Origin: Acidiphilium sp. PA
GTDB taxonomy: Bacteria; Pseudomonadota; Alphaproteobacteria; Acetobacterales; Acetobacteraceae
DNA: 64,000 nucleotides
Assembly (NCBI RefSeq): GCF_026191915.1
Contig: NZ_JAIMBY010000015.1
Location: 19,056 to 83,055 of the forward strand
Reading direction: 5' to 3'
In this document: in pieces, positions 27,719 through 35,869 of the stretch
How positions within the stretch are numbered: the stretch's first letter is position 1
How the letters are laid out: the number at the start of each line of letters is the position of its first letter
The notes under the pieces: model-generated
What the model was told of the DNA's origin: nothing
Databases searched by the model: none
The model's input: only the letters and a program-made list of their open reading frames with translations
Made by a program: the position numbers and the translations under genes

Positions 27719-27839
27719 CTTCTTTTTTGTGAACAAAAAAGAAGCAAAAAAAACTTTGTTAATCTGGGCCCGTGCCGGTGAAAACGCCCGTGACCCAGAT
27801 TAAAGAAAGTTTTTTGCTTCTTTTTTACAAAAAAGAAGC
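27719..27839. repeat. T-run twin-hairpin element, copy D
   Basis: The most complete copy. Hairpin 1 is CTTCTTTTTTGT/ACAAAAAAGAAG (27719-27744), hairpin 2 GCTTCTTTTTT/AAAAAAGAAGC (about 27816-27839). Inside, AATCTGGG (27761-27768) pairs with CCCAGATT (27794-27801), so the whole element is one long inverted repeat. It sits between two convergent genes, the proline-rich protein and nudC, where a two-way terminator is expected. Confidence 0.88.
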
Positions 27840-27876
27840 CTTCCCTTCCGCCCGTCTTTACATCAAGAAACCCTTC

Positions 27877-28788
27877 CTACCGTCCCTCATCCATCCAATC
27901 CTCAATCAACCGCCGCGCAATCGAATCTTTCGGTGGCAGATTGAACCCGGCCTGTTTGCGGTTCACCAGATCCTCCCGGGTAAACCACGCCGCCGCCCGC
28001 ATTTCCTCTTCATCCAGCGTGATCGTCTCGCTCAGCGCCTCGGCCCGATACCCCAGCATCAGCGACGCCGGAAACGGCCAGGGCTGGCTGCCGATGTAAC
28101 GCACCGCGCCCACCGTCACACCCACCTCTTCCAGCGTCTCCCGCCGCACCGCATCTTCCAGGCTCTCGCCTGGCTCGACAAACCCTGCCAGCGTTGAAAA
28201 AAAGTTCCGCTCAACCGGAAATTTGTGGGACTGCCCGAGCAGAACCCGCTCACCCCGCGTCACCAGCATGATCACGGCGGGATCGGTGCGTGGAAAATGC
28301 TCCGCGCCGCATTGTCCGCACAGCATCGTATGCCCCGCGCGCTCGGCCGAACACGCCCCGCCGCAGACGCTGCAAAACCGGGTGCGCGACTGCCAGTAGA
28401 GCAACCCTTTCGCGGTCGCGAGCAACCCGGCCTGCCCCGCCGGCAGCGTCCCCGTCAGGCCGCGCAGATCCAGAAATTCACCGCCCGCCCCGGCCAGTGT
28501 CTCCAGCGGCGTCTCGCTGGCCGAAACATCGACCGCGAACACCGGCCGCCCCGCCATCAAGCCCAGAAAACTCCCCGCCAGCGCCGCATCGCGCGGCCGC
28601 GCCGTCAACACCGCCTGCGGTGCCGGTTCCAGTGCGATCAGCATCCGCCCCCGCCAATAGGGCACGAACAAAGCCTCCGCACTCGCCCGCGCCTGCGCAA
28701 TCCACCCCGCGTCGGTCCGGCGATGGCCGGCCCGGTCGAGCGCGGCGGAACTGTACAGCAGGGCACTGGCGGCATTGGTGTCGGGCAT
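27877..28788 (-). CDS. nudC: NADH pyrophosphatase (NAD-cap decapping) NudC
   Basis: Nudix hydrolase cleaving NADH or removing NAD caps from RNA. The 303 residues from the ATG at 28788 include the zinc ribbon (RFCSVCGGAC then HTMLCGQCGAEH), the Nudix box GFVEPGESLEDAVRRE-TLEEVGV and the NudC-specific SQPWPFPASLMLGY. An open extension to 28959 overlaps the SRP RNA gene and is rejected. Confidence 0.95.
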   Translation of the reverse strand: MPDTNAASALLYSSAALDRAGHRRTDAGWIAQARASAEALFVPYWRGRMLIALEPAPQAVLTARPRDAALAGSFLGLMAGRPVFAVDVSASETPLETLAGAGGEFLDLRGLTGTLPAGQAGLLATAKGLLYWQSRTRFCSVCGGACSAERAGHTMLCGQCGAEHFPRTDPAVIMLVTRGERVLLGQSHKFPVERNFFSTLAGFVEPGESLEDAVRRETLEEVGVTVGAVRYIGSQPWPFPASLMLGYRAEALSETITLDEEEMRAAAWFTREDLVNRKQAGFNLPPKDSIARRLIEDWMDEGR

Positions 28789-28857
28789 GCCGCTAGACTG
28801 GCATCCGCCTTGCGCCGAGGCAAGCTTGCAAAACAGGGCGGAAAACCCGATAACACC

Positions 28858-28960
28858 GCCGGGAGATCGGCCGCGGACGGGCGCCTCGCCAACCCGGTCA
28901 GGGCCGGAAGGCAGCAGCCGCAACGAGTTTCCGCACGGGTCGCGGACCCGGTCTCCCACC
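28858..28960 (+). ncRNA. ffs: Signal recognition particle RNA (4.5S type)
   Basis: The SRP RNA that, with Ffh, targets membrane proteins. The diagnostic apical region GGTCAGGGCCGGAAGGCAGC (about 28898-28917), with the GGAA tetraloop and asymmetric internal loop bound by Ffh, is intact. Flanking segments pair as a long rod: GGGAGA near 28861 with TCTCCC near 28952, and CGCGGAC-type segments between. The ends are estimated from pairing, to within a few bases. It is divergent from nudC and ends about 27 bp before dnaX; SRP RNA next to dnaX is a common bacterial arrangement. Confidence 0.93.
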
Positions 28961-28986
28961 CAAACCTCTCACCGTATCGAGGATGC

Positions 28987-30789
28987 ATGGCCGGGTTGTT
29001 CGACGATGATGACCAGCCGCCTCCACCTCCAGGCCCATCCCTGTTCGGCGACGAACCGGCCAGCCCCGCACCCGTCCACGCCCAGGCCTACCGCGTCCTC
29101 GCCCGCAAATACCGCCCCACCACCTTCGACGACCTGATCGGCCAGGACGGCCTGGTCCGCACCCTGCGCAACGCCTTCGCCATGGGACGAATCGCCCACG
29201 CCTTCATGCTCACCGGCGTGCGCGGCGTCGGCAAAACCACCACCGCCCGCATCCTCGCCCGCGCCCTCAACTGCACCGGCCCCGATGGTCAGGGCGGCCC
29301 GACCCCCGACCCGTGCGGCGTCTGCGACAATTGCATCGCCATCCTCGCCGACCGCCACCCCGACGTCGTGGAGATGGACGCCGCCTCCAACACCGGCGTC
29401 GATGACGTGCGCGAAATCATCGAAGCCACCCGCTTCCGCCCGATGATCGCCCGCACCAAAGTGTTCATCATCGATGAAGTCCACATGCTCTCGCGCAACG
29501 CCTTCAACGCGCTGCTGAAAACCCTCGAAGAACCGCCACCGCACGTCAAATTCGTCTTCGCCACCACCGAGATCCGCAAAGTCCCGATCACCGTCCTCTC
29601 GCGCTGTCAGCGGTTCGACCTCAAACGCGTCCCGGTCGAAACCCTCGCCGCCCATTTCACCCGGGTCGCCACCGCCGAAGCCATCATCATCCAACCCGCC
29701 GCGGTCGAAGCCATTGCCCGCGCCGCCGATGGCTCGGTGCGCGACGGTCTCTCTTTGCTCGACCAGGCGATCGCCCGCGCCGACGACGGCAGCGAAATCA
29801 CCACCGCCCTGGTCGGCGACATGCTCGGCCTCGCCGATCGCAGCTTCGTCTTCGACCTGATGGACACGATCGCCGCCGGCCGCATCGCCGATGCGCTCGC
29901 CGTGATGGACCGCGCCCACGCCCAGGGTGCCGACCCCGTGCTGCTGATGCAGGATCTGCTCGGCCTCGCCCACACGCTCTCGCGCCTGAAATCCATCCCC
30001 GACCTCGCGACCGGCAACACGCTGCCCGAACTCGAACGCACGCGCGGCGCAACCCTCGCCGCCGCCCTCTCGATCCCCTGGCTCGGCCGTCTGTGGCAGA
30101 TGCTCCTCAAAGGCATCGCCGAAGTCGAACAGGCGAGCGACCGCCGCGCCGCCGCCGAAATGATCCTGATCCGCCTGTGCTACGTGTCCGACCTGCCACC
30201 CCCCGGCGACTTGGTCCGCCGCCTTTCGGCCGAAACCACCGCACCCCGCCCCACCACCGCGCGCGAACCCAGCGACCCCGCACCCCGCGCCGTGGTCAAC
30301 GGCCCCGCCATCACCAGCGCCGCCCCGCGCCTCGCCCGCTTCGAGGATGTCATCGCCCTCGCCGAAGACCGGCGCGACGCGTTGCTCACGAGCCAACTCC
30401 GCCACGACGCCCGCATCGTCAAATTCGCACCGCCGGTCATCGAACTCAACCTCTCGCCGGACGCCCCGCGCGACCTCTCGGCCCGGCTCGCCAAATTCCT
30501 CGAAGCCGAAACCGGCCGCCGCTGGACCATCGCCCTCTCCCGCGAAGCCGGCGCGCCCAGCGTGTTCGAAGCCCGCAACACCGCCCGCGATCGAGCCCGC
30601 GAAGACGCACTCGCCCACCCGCTGGTCCAGGCCATCTTTACCACCTTCCCCGGCGCCAAAATCACCAGCGTCGAACCCGAAGACCCCGAACCCCTTGCCG
30701 CACCCGCCGCTTTGCCCGAATACGAAGGCGACGACGCCCCCCCGATGTCCGATCAGGACATCGCCGATGCCATGGAGATCGATCGATGA
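28987..30789 (+). CDS. dnaX: DNA polymerase III subunits gamma/tau
   Basis: Clamp-loader ATPase of DNA polymerase III. The 600 residues from the ATG at 28987 contain the Walker [11 protein letters not shown] (77-86), zinc-binding Cys96, Cys110, Cys113 and Cys116, the DEVH box at 163-166, KTLEEPP and the sensor SRC motif in VLSRCQRF. The C-terminal part (about 370-600) is the tau-type region. I see no slippery A-run plus hairpin for a gamma frameshift, but did not search exhaustively. The stop overlaps ybaB by 4 bp. The frame extends upstream across ffs; I reject that. Confidence 0.96.
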   Translation: MAGLFDDDDQPPPPPGPSLFGDEPASPAPVHAQAYRVLARKYRPTTFDDLIGQDGLVRTLRNAFAMGRIAHAFMLTGVRGVGKTTTARILARALNCTGPDGQGGPTPDPCGVCDNCIAILADRHPDVVEMDAASNTGVDDVREIIEATRFRPMIARTKVFIIDEVHMLSRNAFNALLKTLEEPPPHVKFVFATTEIRKVPITVLSRCQRFDLKRVPVETLAAHFTRVATAEAIIIQPAAVEAIARAADGSVRDGLSLLDQAIARADDGSEITTALVGDMLGLADRSFVFDLMDTIAAGRIADALAVMDRAHAQGADPVLLMQDLLGLAHTLSRLKSIPDLATGNTLPELERTRGATLAAALSIPWLGRLWQMLLKGIAEVEQASDRRAAAEMILIRLCYVSDLPPPGDLVRRLSAETTAPRPTTAREPSDPAPRAVVNGPAITSAAPRLARFEDVIALAEDRRDALLTSQLRHDARIVKFAPPVIELNLSPDAPRDLSARLAKFLEAETGRRWTIALSREAGAPSVFEARNTARDRAREDALAHPLVQAIFTTFPGAKITSVEPEDPEPLAAPAALPEYEGDDAPPMSDQDIADAMEIDR

Positions 30790-31109
30790 AAAACCTCGCC
30801 GGCCTGATGAAACAAGCCCAGGCCATGCAACAAAACATGCAGGACATGCAGGCACGCCTCGAAGCCCTCGAAATCCAGGGTGAATCCGGCGCCGGCCTGG
30901 TCAAACTCACCCTCTCCGGCAAAGGCGTCCTGAAATCCGCCCGGATCGACCCCAAACTGCTCGACCCCAACGACGCCGAAATGCTCCAGGACCTCATCAT
31001 CGCCGCCCACCACGACGCCAAAACCAAACTCGAAACCATCACCGCCGACGAAATGCAAAAAGCCACCGGCGGCCTCTCGCTCCCCCCCGGCCTCAAACTG
31101 CCGTTCTGA
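30786..31109 (+). CDS. ybaB: YbaB/EbfC nucleoid-associated protein
   Basis: A 107-residue dimeric DNA-binding protein. [19 protein letters not shown] and the [20 protein letters not shown] core are characteristic of YbaB/EbfC. It lies between dnaX (ATGA overlap) and recR, the classical order, and the family is thought to assist recombination or nucleoid structure. The GGGGC element copy 2 begins about 28 bp after its stop. Confidence 0.95.
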   Translation: MKNLAGLMKQAQAMQQNMQDMQARLEALEIQGESGAGLVKLTLSGKGVLKSARIDPKLLDPNDAEMLQDLIIAAHHDAKTKLETITADEMQKATGGLSLPPGLKLPF

Positions 31110-31136
31110 GGGATCGATCATGGGGCGCTGGCGAAG

Positions 31137-31396
31137 CCGGGGCGCTGCCCCGGACCCCGGCAAGGGGCGCTGCCCCTTGCATCCCCGCCAAAGACTTAGT
31201 CTTTGGAATCCACTCGTTCGGGTGAGGGGCCGGGGGGTGTGCGCCGCCTGCGGGATCGGCGCGGATGCGCTAATCCCGCAGGCGGCGCACACCCCCCGGC
31301 CTCTCACCCGAAAAAAATGGGTTCTAAGGACTAAGTCCTTAGTCGGGGGTGCAGGGGGGCAAAGCCCCCTTGCCAGGGCCCGGGGCAGCGCCCCGG
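31137..31396. repeat. GGGGC multi-hairpin element, copy 2
   Basis: Palindromes in order: CCGGGGC/GCCCCGG at 31137-31153, AAGGGGC/GCCCCTT at about 31162-31178, CAAAGACT/AGTCTTTG at about 31188-31205, a giant hairpin with 40-bp arms (31217-31256 and 31273-31312, 39 of 40 matched, 16-bp loop), CTAAGGACT/AGTCCTTAG at about 31324-31342, GGGGGC/GCCCCC at about 31355-31370, and CCGGGGC/GCCCCGG at 31379-31395. It splits the dnaX-ybaB-recR operon and coincides with an abrupt flip in strand composition. Confidence 0.9.
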
Positions 31397-31412
31397 CTTG
31401 GCAGCCGCTCTC

Positions 31413-32003
31413 ATGATGGGCCCTGAGATCGAGAGTTTGGTGGCCCAGGTGGCGCGGTTGCCGGGGTTGGGGCCGCGGAGTGCGCGGCGGATTGTGTTGC
31501 GGTTGCTGAGTGAGCGTGAGGGTCGGTTGTTGCCGTTGATGGGGGCGTTGGCGGCGGCGGCGCAGCGGGTGGTGGTGTGTTCGGTGTGTGGCGGGCTGGA
31601 CAGTGTGGACCCGTGTTCGGTATGCGGCGATCCGGCGCGTGAGCCGATGATCTGCATCGTGGAGTCGGTGGCGGACCAATGGGCGTTGGAGCGGGCTTCG
31701 GTGTATCGGGGCCGGTATCATGTATTGGGCGGGTTGTTATCGGCGATCGGCGGGCGCGGGCCGGAGGAACTGGGCGTCGGGCGGTTGCTGGCGCGGCTGG
31801 ATGGTTCAGTGCGTGAGGTGATCCTGGCGTTGCCGGCGACGGTCGATGGTCAATCGACCGCGCATTACCTGACCGAACGTCTGGCCCCGTTCGGTGTCCG
31901 GATCACGCGCCTGGCGCAAGGCGTGCCGGTGGGCGGCAGCATCGAGATTCTCGATGAAGGCACGTTGGCGATGGCGATGTCCGCGCGAAGGTCGGCCGAG
32001 TGA
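31413..32003 (+). CDS. recR: Recombination mediator RecR
   Basis: RecR works with RecO/RecF to load RecA on gaps. The 196 residues from the ATG at 31413 (or 31416) include the helix-hairpin-helix LPGLGPRSARRIVLRLL, the zinc finger CSVCGGLDSVDPCSVC and the Toprim motif ICIVESVADQWALE. It starts only 17 bp after the GGGGC element, so either transcription reads through the hairpins or a promoter lies in the element. The + strand is G/T-rich (31441-31500: G31, C14, T12, A3), opposite to ybaB just before it. The GTGA at the end starts the next gene. Confidence 0.95.
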   Translation: MMGPEIESLVAQVARLPGLGPRSARRIVLRLLSEREGRLLPLMGALAAAAQRVVVCSVCGGLDSVDPCSVCGDPAREPMICIVESVADQWALERASVYRGRYHVLGGLLSAIGGRGPEELGVGRLLARLDGSVREVILALPATVDGQSTAHYLTERLAPFGVRITRLAQGVPVGGSIEILDEGTLAMAMSARRSAE

Positions 32004-33103
32004 AGCTGGTTCGCGCGGGCCGCGATCTCAGGGTCGATTTCTTTCGCGGCATCGCGTTGTTCTGCATTTTCCTCGATCATATTCCGCATGATGCTCTGGC
32101 GCGCTTCACCGTGCGCAATCTGGCGCTGAACGATGCGACCGAGATTTTCATTTTGCTGGCCGGCTATGCCGCCTCGCTGGTGTATGGCCGCAAGCTCGAT
32201 CAGGCCGGCCCGGTCTCGGCCGGGGCGGATATGCTCAAGCGGGCCTGGACGCTGTATATTGCGCATATTTTCCTGTTCGTGATCTTCACGGCCGAGGTTG
32301 CGCTGTTTGCCGCCTGGTTTGCCACGCCGGGGTATCTGGCGCGGGTGGGGATGGACCGTCTGGTGCGTGAACCGCTGGTCGCGATGATCGATGCGGTGCC
32401 GATGCTGTATCAGCCATCGTTCCTGAATGTGCTGCCGCTCTATGTGGTGATCATGGGCGGCATGGCGCCGTTGCTGTTGTTGTTGCGCCGGCCGCGGATT
32501 TTGCTGGCGGCGAGTTTTGCGCTCTATGTCGCGGCGCGGCTGTTCGGCTGGAACCTGCCGACCGCGGGCGGCCACGGCTGGTTCTTCAACCCGCTGACCT
32601 GGCAGTTTTTGTTCGTGCTCGGCATGATCTTCGCGCGGTTCGGGCGGCCGGCGCTGCCGCGTGTCGCCACCGATGTCGCGGCGATCGCGCTGCTGGTGAT
32701 GGGATTTCTGATTTTGCTGACCACCTGGATCGAGCCGCAACTGGCCCGCCATGTGCCGGGGGCGATCAAGCCGCTGATCCGTGACATCGACAAGACCGGC
32801 CTGCACCCTTACCGGCTGCTCTCGATCCTGTCGCTCGCCTGGCTCGCCTCGCGCTATGTGCCGCCTGGGGCGAAATTCATTGAAACACGGCTGGGGTCGG
32901 TGTTCGTGCTGATCGGCCAGCACGGGCTGACCACGTATTGTGCCAGCATCGTCCTGTCATTTGCGGGGCGGGTCGTGCTCGATCATGATCCGGGCTGGGT
33001 GATGCAGATCGTTGTCAATGGCGTCGGCCTCGTTGCGTTGCTCGGCATCGCGGCGAGCGGCGCCTGGTATAGGGTGAAGGATGCGAAACCGGCGGCTTCT
33101 TAG
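32000..33103 (+). CDS. OpgC-family membrane acyltransferase
   Basis: A 367-residue, about ten-helix protein of the OpgC family, which adds succinyl groups to osmoregulated periplasmic glucans in other proteobacteria. The N-terminus RDLRVDFFRGIALFCIFLDH and NLALNDATEIFILLAGYAAS are typical. The GTG start at 32000 overlaps the recR stop. It is followed by a secreted SGNH hydrolase whose start overlaps its end by 23 bp, so the pair may add and remove acyl groups on the same surface glycan; no glucan synthase is in the window. Confidence 0.85.
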   Translation: MKLVRAGRDLRVDFFRGIALFCIFLDHIPHDALARFTVRNLALNDATEIFILLAGYAASLVYGRKLDQAGPVSAGADMLKRAWTLYIAHIFLFVIFTAEVALFAAWFATPGYLARVGMDRLVREPLVAMIDAVPMLYQPSFLNVLPLYVVIMGGMAPLLLLLRRPRILLAASFALYVAARLFGWNLPTAGGHGWFFNPLTWQFLFVLGMIFARFGRPALPRVATDVAAIALLVMGFLILLTTWIEPQLARHVPGAIKPLIRDIDKTGLHPYRLLSILSLAWLASRYVPPGAKFIETRLGSVFVLIGQHGLTTYCASIVLSFAGRVVLDHDPGWVMQIVVNGVGLVALLGIAASGAWYRVKDAKPAAS

Positions 33104-33803
33104 ACTTTTCGGCCTGTTGCTGAGCGTGCCCATGGCAGCGCATGCGGCACCATTGGTCTGCCCGCGCGCGCCGGTGCAGCATCTTGCCCTGCCGCATCTC
33201 AAAGCCGCGCTGAAGGCGGGTCAGCCCGTGGTGATCGCAGCACTCGGCTCATCCTCGACCTGGGGTGCCATGGCGCATGACATCGCGGATTCCTATCCCG
33301 CCGAATTGCAGGACGATCTGGCGTCGCTGCTGCCGGATTCGGAAATCAGTGTGATCAATCGCGGCGTCAGCGGCGAGGATGCCGGGCGCGAAGACAAGCG
33401 CATGGCGCGCGACGTGCTGGCGCTGGAGCCGAGTCTGGTGATCTGGCAGGTGGGTGCGAACGCGGCCGCGCGGCGCGAAAGCATTCGCCATTTCAAGGAT
33501 CTGGTCCGCCGCGGCCTGCATCGTCTGCGCGCGGCCAATGCGGATATCGTGTTGATGGACAATCAGCGGTCGCGCGAATTGCTCGCCTCGCCGGATAACG
33601 ACCGGATCGACGCCGCGCTGGCCTCCCTCGCCCAGGCGCCCGGCGTCAGCCTGTTCTCGCGCGATGCGCTGATGCGCCAGTGGCAGGCGAACGACCCCCC
33701 GCTCAGCGATTTTCTGGCGAGCGACGGGCTGCACATGAACGACCGCGGGTATGCCTGCACCGCCGCGGCTCTGGCGGCCGCCATCGTGCGGGCGGTGAAA
33801 TGA
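33081..33803 (+). CDS. Secreted SGNH/GDSL-type hydrolase
   Basis: A 240-residue SGNH hydrolase with an N-terminal signal peptide (cleavage near AAHAAPL, residue 22). Block I is ALGSSSTWG (nucleophile serine in GSSST), block II glycine in NRGVSGED, block III asparagine in WQVGANAA, and the Asp-His pair is in SDGLHMNDRGY. It presumably acts in the periplasm as esterase on acylated sugars. Its ATG lies inside the end of the OpgC-like gene, arguing for joint expression and function. Confidence 0.87.
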   Translation: MRNRRLLRLFGLLLSVPMAAHAAPLVCPRAPVQHLALPHLKAALKAGQPVVIAALGSSSTWGAMAHDIADSYPAELQDDLASLLPDSEISVINRGVSGEDAGREDKRMARDVLALEPSLVIWQVGANAAARRESIRHFKDLVRRGLHRLRAANADIVLMDNQRSRELLASPDNDRIDAALASLAQAPGVSLFSRDALMRQWQANDPPLSDFLASDGLHMNDRGYACTAAALAAAIVRAVK

Positions 33804-33874
33804 TGTCGGTGATCACTTTCACGGTAGGAGCAGGGCGCACCCAAGGCGGGACGAGCGCAGGGTGACGGGTGATG

Positions 33875-33948
33875 TGGCTGGGGGACCTGGATTCGAACCA
33901 AGGCTGTCCGGGTCAGAGCCGGAAGTTCTACCGCTAAACTATCCCCCA
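33875..33948 (-). tRNA. tRNA-Gln, anticodon CTG
   Basis: A 74-nt cloverleaf read on the minus strand: acceptor TGGGGGA with TCCCCCA, D arm with GGTAGAAC, anticodon stem TCCGG/CCGGA with loop CTCTGAC (anticodon CTG), T arm TTGGTTCGAATCCA, and encoded CCA. It lies between the SGNH hydrolase and ppx genes and is transcribed opposite to both. Confidence 0.95.
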
Positions 33949-34086
33949 AGCAGGTGTCCCGCGTAGGACGCTGCTAGCATCCTGCGCCGCGCGAGGCAAT
34001 CGATCCGCGGCGTTTGATGCCAATTCGCCCGATCATGCAATTCTGACTTGCTCTCCAGCCATAGGTACGCCCATTATATGAGGACC

Positions 34087-35184
34087 ATGGCAAGCGATTT
34101 CGCCCTGTCGACCCAGCCGGCCCTTGGCCGCACCAGCCCCGATCGGCGCAGCGCCACCAGCCGCGTGCCGAACGAGCGGCGTGCGCGCCCGCCGGCGTAT
34201 GCGGCGATCGATCTCGGCACCAATAATTGCCGCATGCTGGTCGGCGTGCCCAGCGGCGGTGGGTTTCATGTGCTCGACAGTTTCAGCCGCGTGGTCCGCC
34301 TTGGTGAGGGTCTCTACCGCTCGGGCACCTTGTCCGAGGCGGCGATGGATCGGGCGATCGATGCGCTGACGATCTGCGCCGAGCGCCTGCGGCGCTGGCA
34401 GGTGAGCGACATTCGCGCGATCGCGACCGAGGCCTGCCGGCAGGCCGAAAACGGCGCCGCCTTCATTGCGCGCGCCCGGGCGGCCACCGGCCTGCCGATC
34501 GAAACCATCTCGCCGCGTGAGGAAGTCGGCCTCGCGATGGAGAGCTGCGCCTCGCTGATCAATCAGGCCGAGCGCCGGGCATTGCTGTTCGACATCGGCG
34601 GCGGCTCGACCGAGATTGCCTGGGTGCGGGTGCCGGGCAGCGCCGGTGCGGCCGATCGCAGCCTGCCGCAGCTGATCGGGTATCATACCATTCCGGTCGG
34701 CGTGGTGACATTGTCCGAACGCTGCGCCGGCTGGTGCGAAAGCGAGGCCGGATTTGCCGCTGTGGTCGAGGAGATCAAGGCGCTGCTGTGTCCGTTCGAG
34801 CAGATCCACCGGATCGGCCAGGAAATCCGGCAGGGCGGCGTCCGGCTGGTCGGCACCAGCGGTACCGTTACCACCATCGCGGGCATCGCGCTTAATCTCG
34901 ATCGCTATCGCCGCGGCGCGATCGACGGGGCCGTGCTGCCGCGCGAGCAGGTGGCCAGTGGTCTTGCCGCGATCCGCGCGCTGGGGCGTACCGGCCTTGC
35001 CGAGCACCCGTGCATCGGGCCCGACCGGGTCGATTTCGTGCTGCCGGGCTGCGCGATCTTCGCCGCGATCGAAGAGATGTGGCCGGCCAGCGACCTGGCC
35101 GTGGCCGATCGCGGCCTGCGCGAGGGGATGTTGATGCGGTTGATCCGCACCGCGCGCGCCCGATCGCGCCCCTATCAGGCATGA
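34087..35184 (+). CDS. ppx: Ppx/GppA phosphatase family protein
   Basis: Exopolyphosphatase or guanosine pentaphosphatase, 365 residues from the ATG at 34087 (an ATG at 34078 is also possible; neither has a well-spaced ribosome site). The ASKHA-fold motifs are YAAIDLGTNNCRMLVG, LFDIGGGSTEIAW and VGTSGTVTTIAGI. Ppx versus GppA activity cannot be told from sequence. It is 13 bp from rlmE, a common alphaproteobacterial pair, and the matching polyphosphate kinase is at 58 kb. Confidence 0.92.
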   Translation: MASDFALSTQPALGRTSPDRRSATSRVPNERRARPPAYAAIDLGTNNCRMLVGVPSGGGFHVLDSFSRVVRLGEGLYRSGTLSEAAMDRAIDALTICAERLRRWQVSDIRAIATEACRQAENGAAFIARARAATGLPIETISPREEVGLAMESCASLINQAERRALLFDIGGGSTEIAWVRVPGSAGAADRSLPQLIGYHTIPVGVVTLSERCAGWCESEAGFAAVVEEIKALLCPFEQIHRIGQEIRQGGVRLVGTSGTVTTIAGIALNLDRYRRGAIDGAVLPREQVASGLAAIRALGRTGLAEHPCIGPDRVDFVLPGCAIFAAIEEMWPASDLAVADRGLREGMLMRLIRTARARSRPYQA

Positions 35185-35197
35185 ACGAACCCCGCCG

Positions 35198-35869
35198 ATG
35201 ACCGATGACCTCTCGCAGGGCCGCCGCACCGCCGTGCGGCTCAAAACCGCGCGCAAACACAAACCCTCGTCGCAGAAATGGCTGACCCGCCAGCTGAACG
35301 ACCCCTATGTCGAAGCTGCGAAGGCGAAGGGCTATCGATCGCGCGCGGCCTTCAAGCTGATTGAACTCGACGAGAAATTTTCGCTGATCGGCAAGGCGAG
35401 CCGCGTGATCGATCTGGGCGCGGCACCCGGCGGCTGGACGCAGATCGCGCTCGACCGTGGTGCGGCGCGGGTCGTTGGCATCGACCTGCTGGCGATCGAC
35501 GCGATTCCTGGCGCCACGTTGCTGCAAGGCGATTTCCAGGACGAGGCGATGGAAGCCGCCCTGCGCGCCGCCCTGGGCGGCAAGGCCGATCTGGTCCTGT
35601 CGGACATGGCGCCCAACACCACCGGCCATATGGCGACCGATCATTTGCGAATCATGGGGCTGGCGGAGCTGGCGCTCGATTTCGCGTTCAAGACCCTCGA
35701 ACCGGGCGGCGGCTTCGTGACCAAATTGTTCCAGGGTGGTGCCGAGGGTGGTATGCTCGCCCTGCTGAAGCGCCGGTTCACGCTGGTGCGTCACGCCAAA
35801 CCGGCGGCCAGCCGCAAAGACAGCCGGGAATTGTATCTCGTTGCGACAGGGTATCGGCCGGAGAGCTGA
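35198..35869 (+). CDS. rlmE: 23S rRNA (uridine-2552-2'-O)-methyltransferase RlmE
   Basis: Methylates U2552 in the A-loop of 23S rRNA during 50S assembly. The 223 residues have the SAM site IDLGAAPGGWTQIALD and the K-D-K-E catalytic set: Lys in YRSRAAFKLIELDEKF, Asp in LSDMAPNTTGH, Lys in GFVTKLFQGG and Glu in SRELYLVATGY. Length and order behind ppx are typical. The nuclease-helicase gene begins immediately after the stop, with no gap. Confidence 0.96.
   Translation: MTDDLSQGRRTAVRLKTARKHKPSSQKWLTRQLNDPYVEAAKAKGYRSRAAFKLIELDEKFSLIGKASRVIDLGAAPGGWTQIALDRGAARVVGIDLLAIDAIPGATLLQGDFQDEAMEAALRAALGGKADLVLSDMAPNTTGHMATDHLRIMGLAELALDFAFKTLEPGGGFVTKLFQGGAEGGMLALLKRRFTLVRHAKPAASRKDSRELYLVATGYRPES

Noticed and set aside
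28225..28986. Upstream extension of the dnaX frame by 254 codons
   Set aside because: It would run through the SRP RNA gene and antisense to nudC; the ATG at 28987 begins a normal DnaX N-terminus.
28969..30855. A 628-codon minus-strand frame opposite dnaX
   Set aside because: Antisense to dnaX, with low-complexity Gly/Asp/Glu-rich sequence and no motif.
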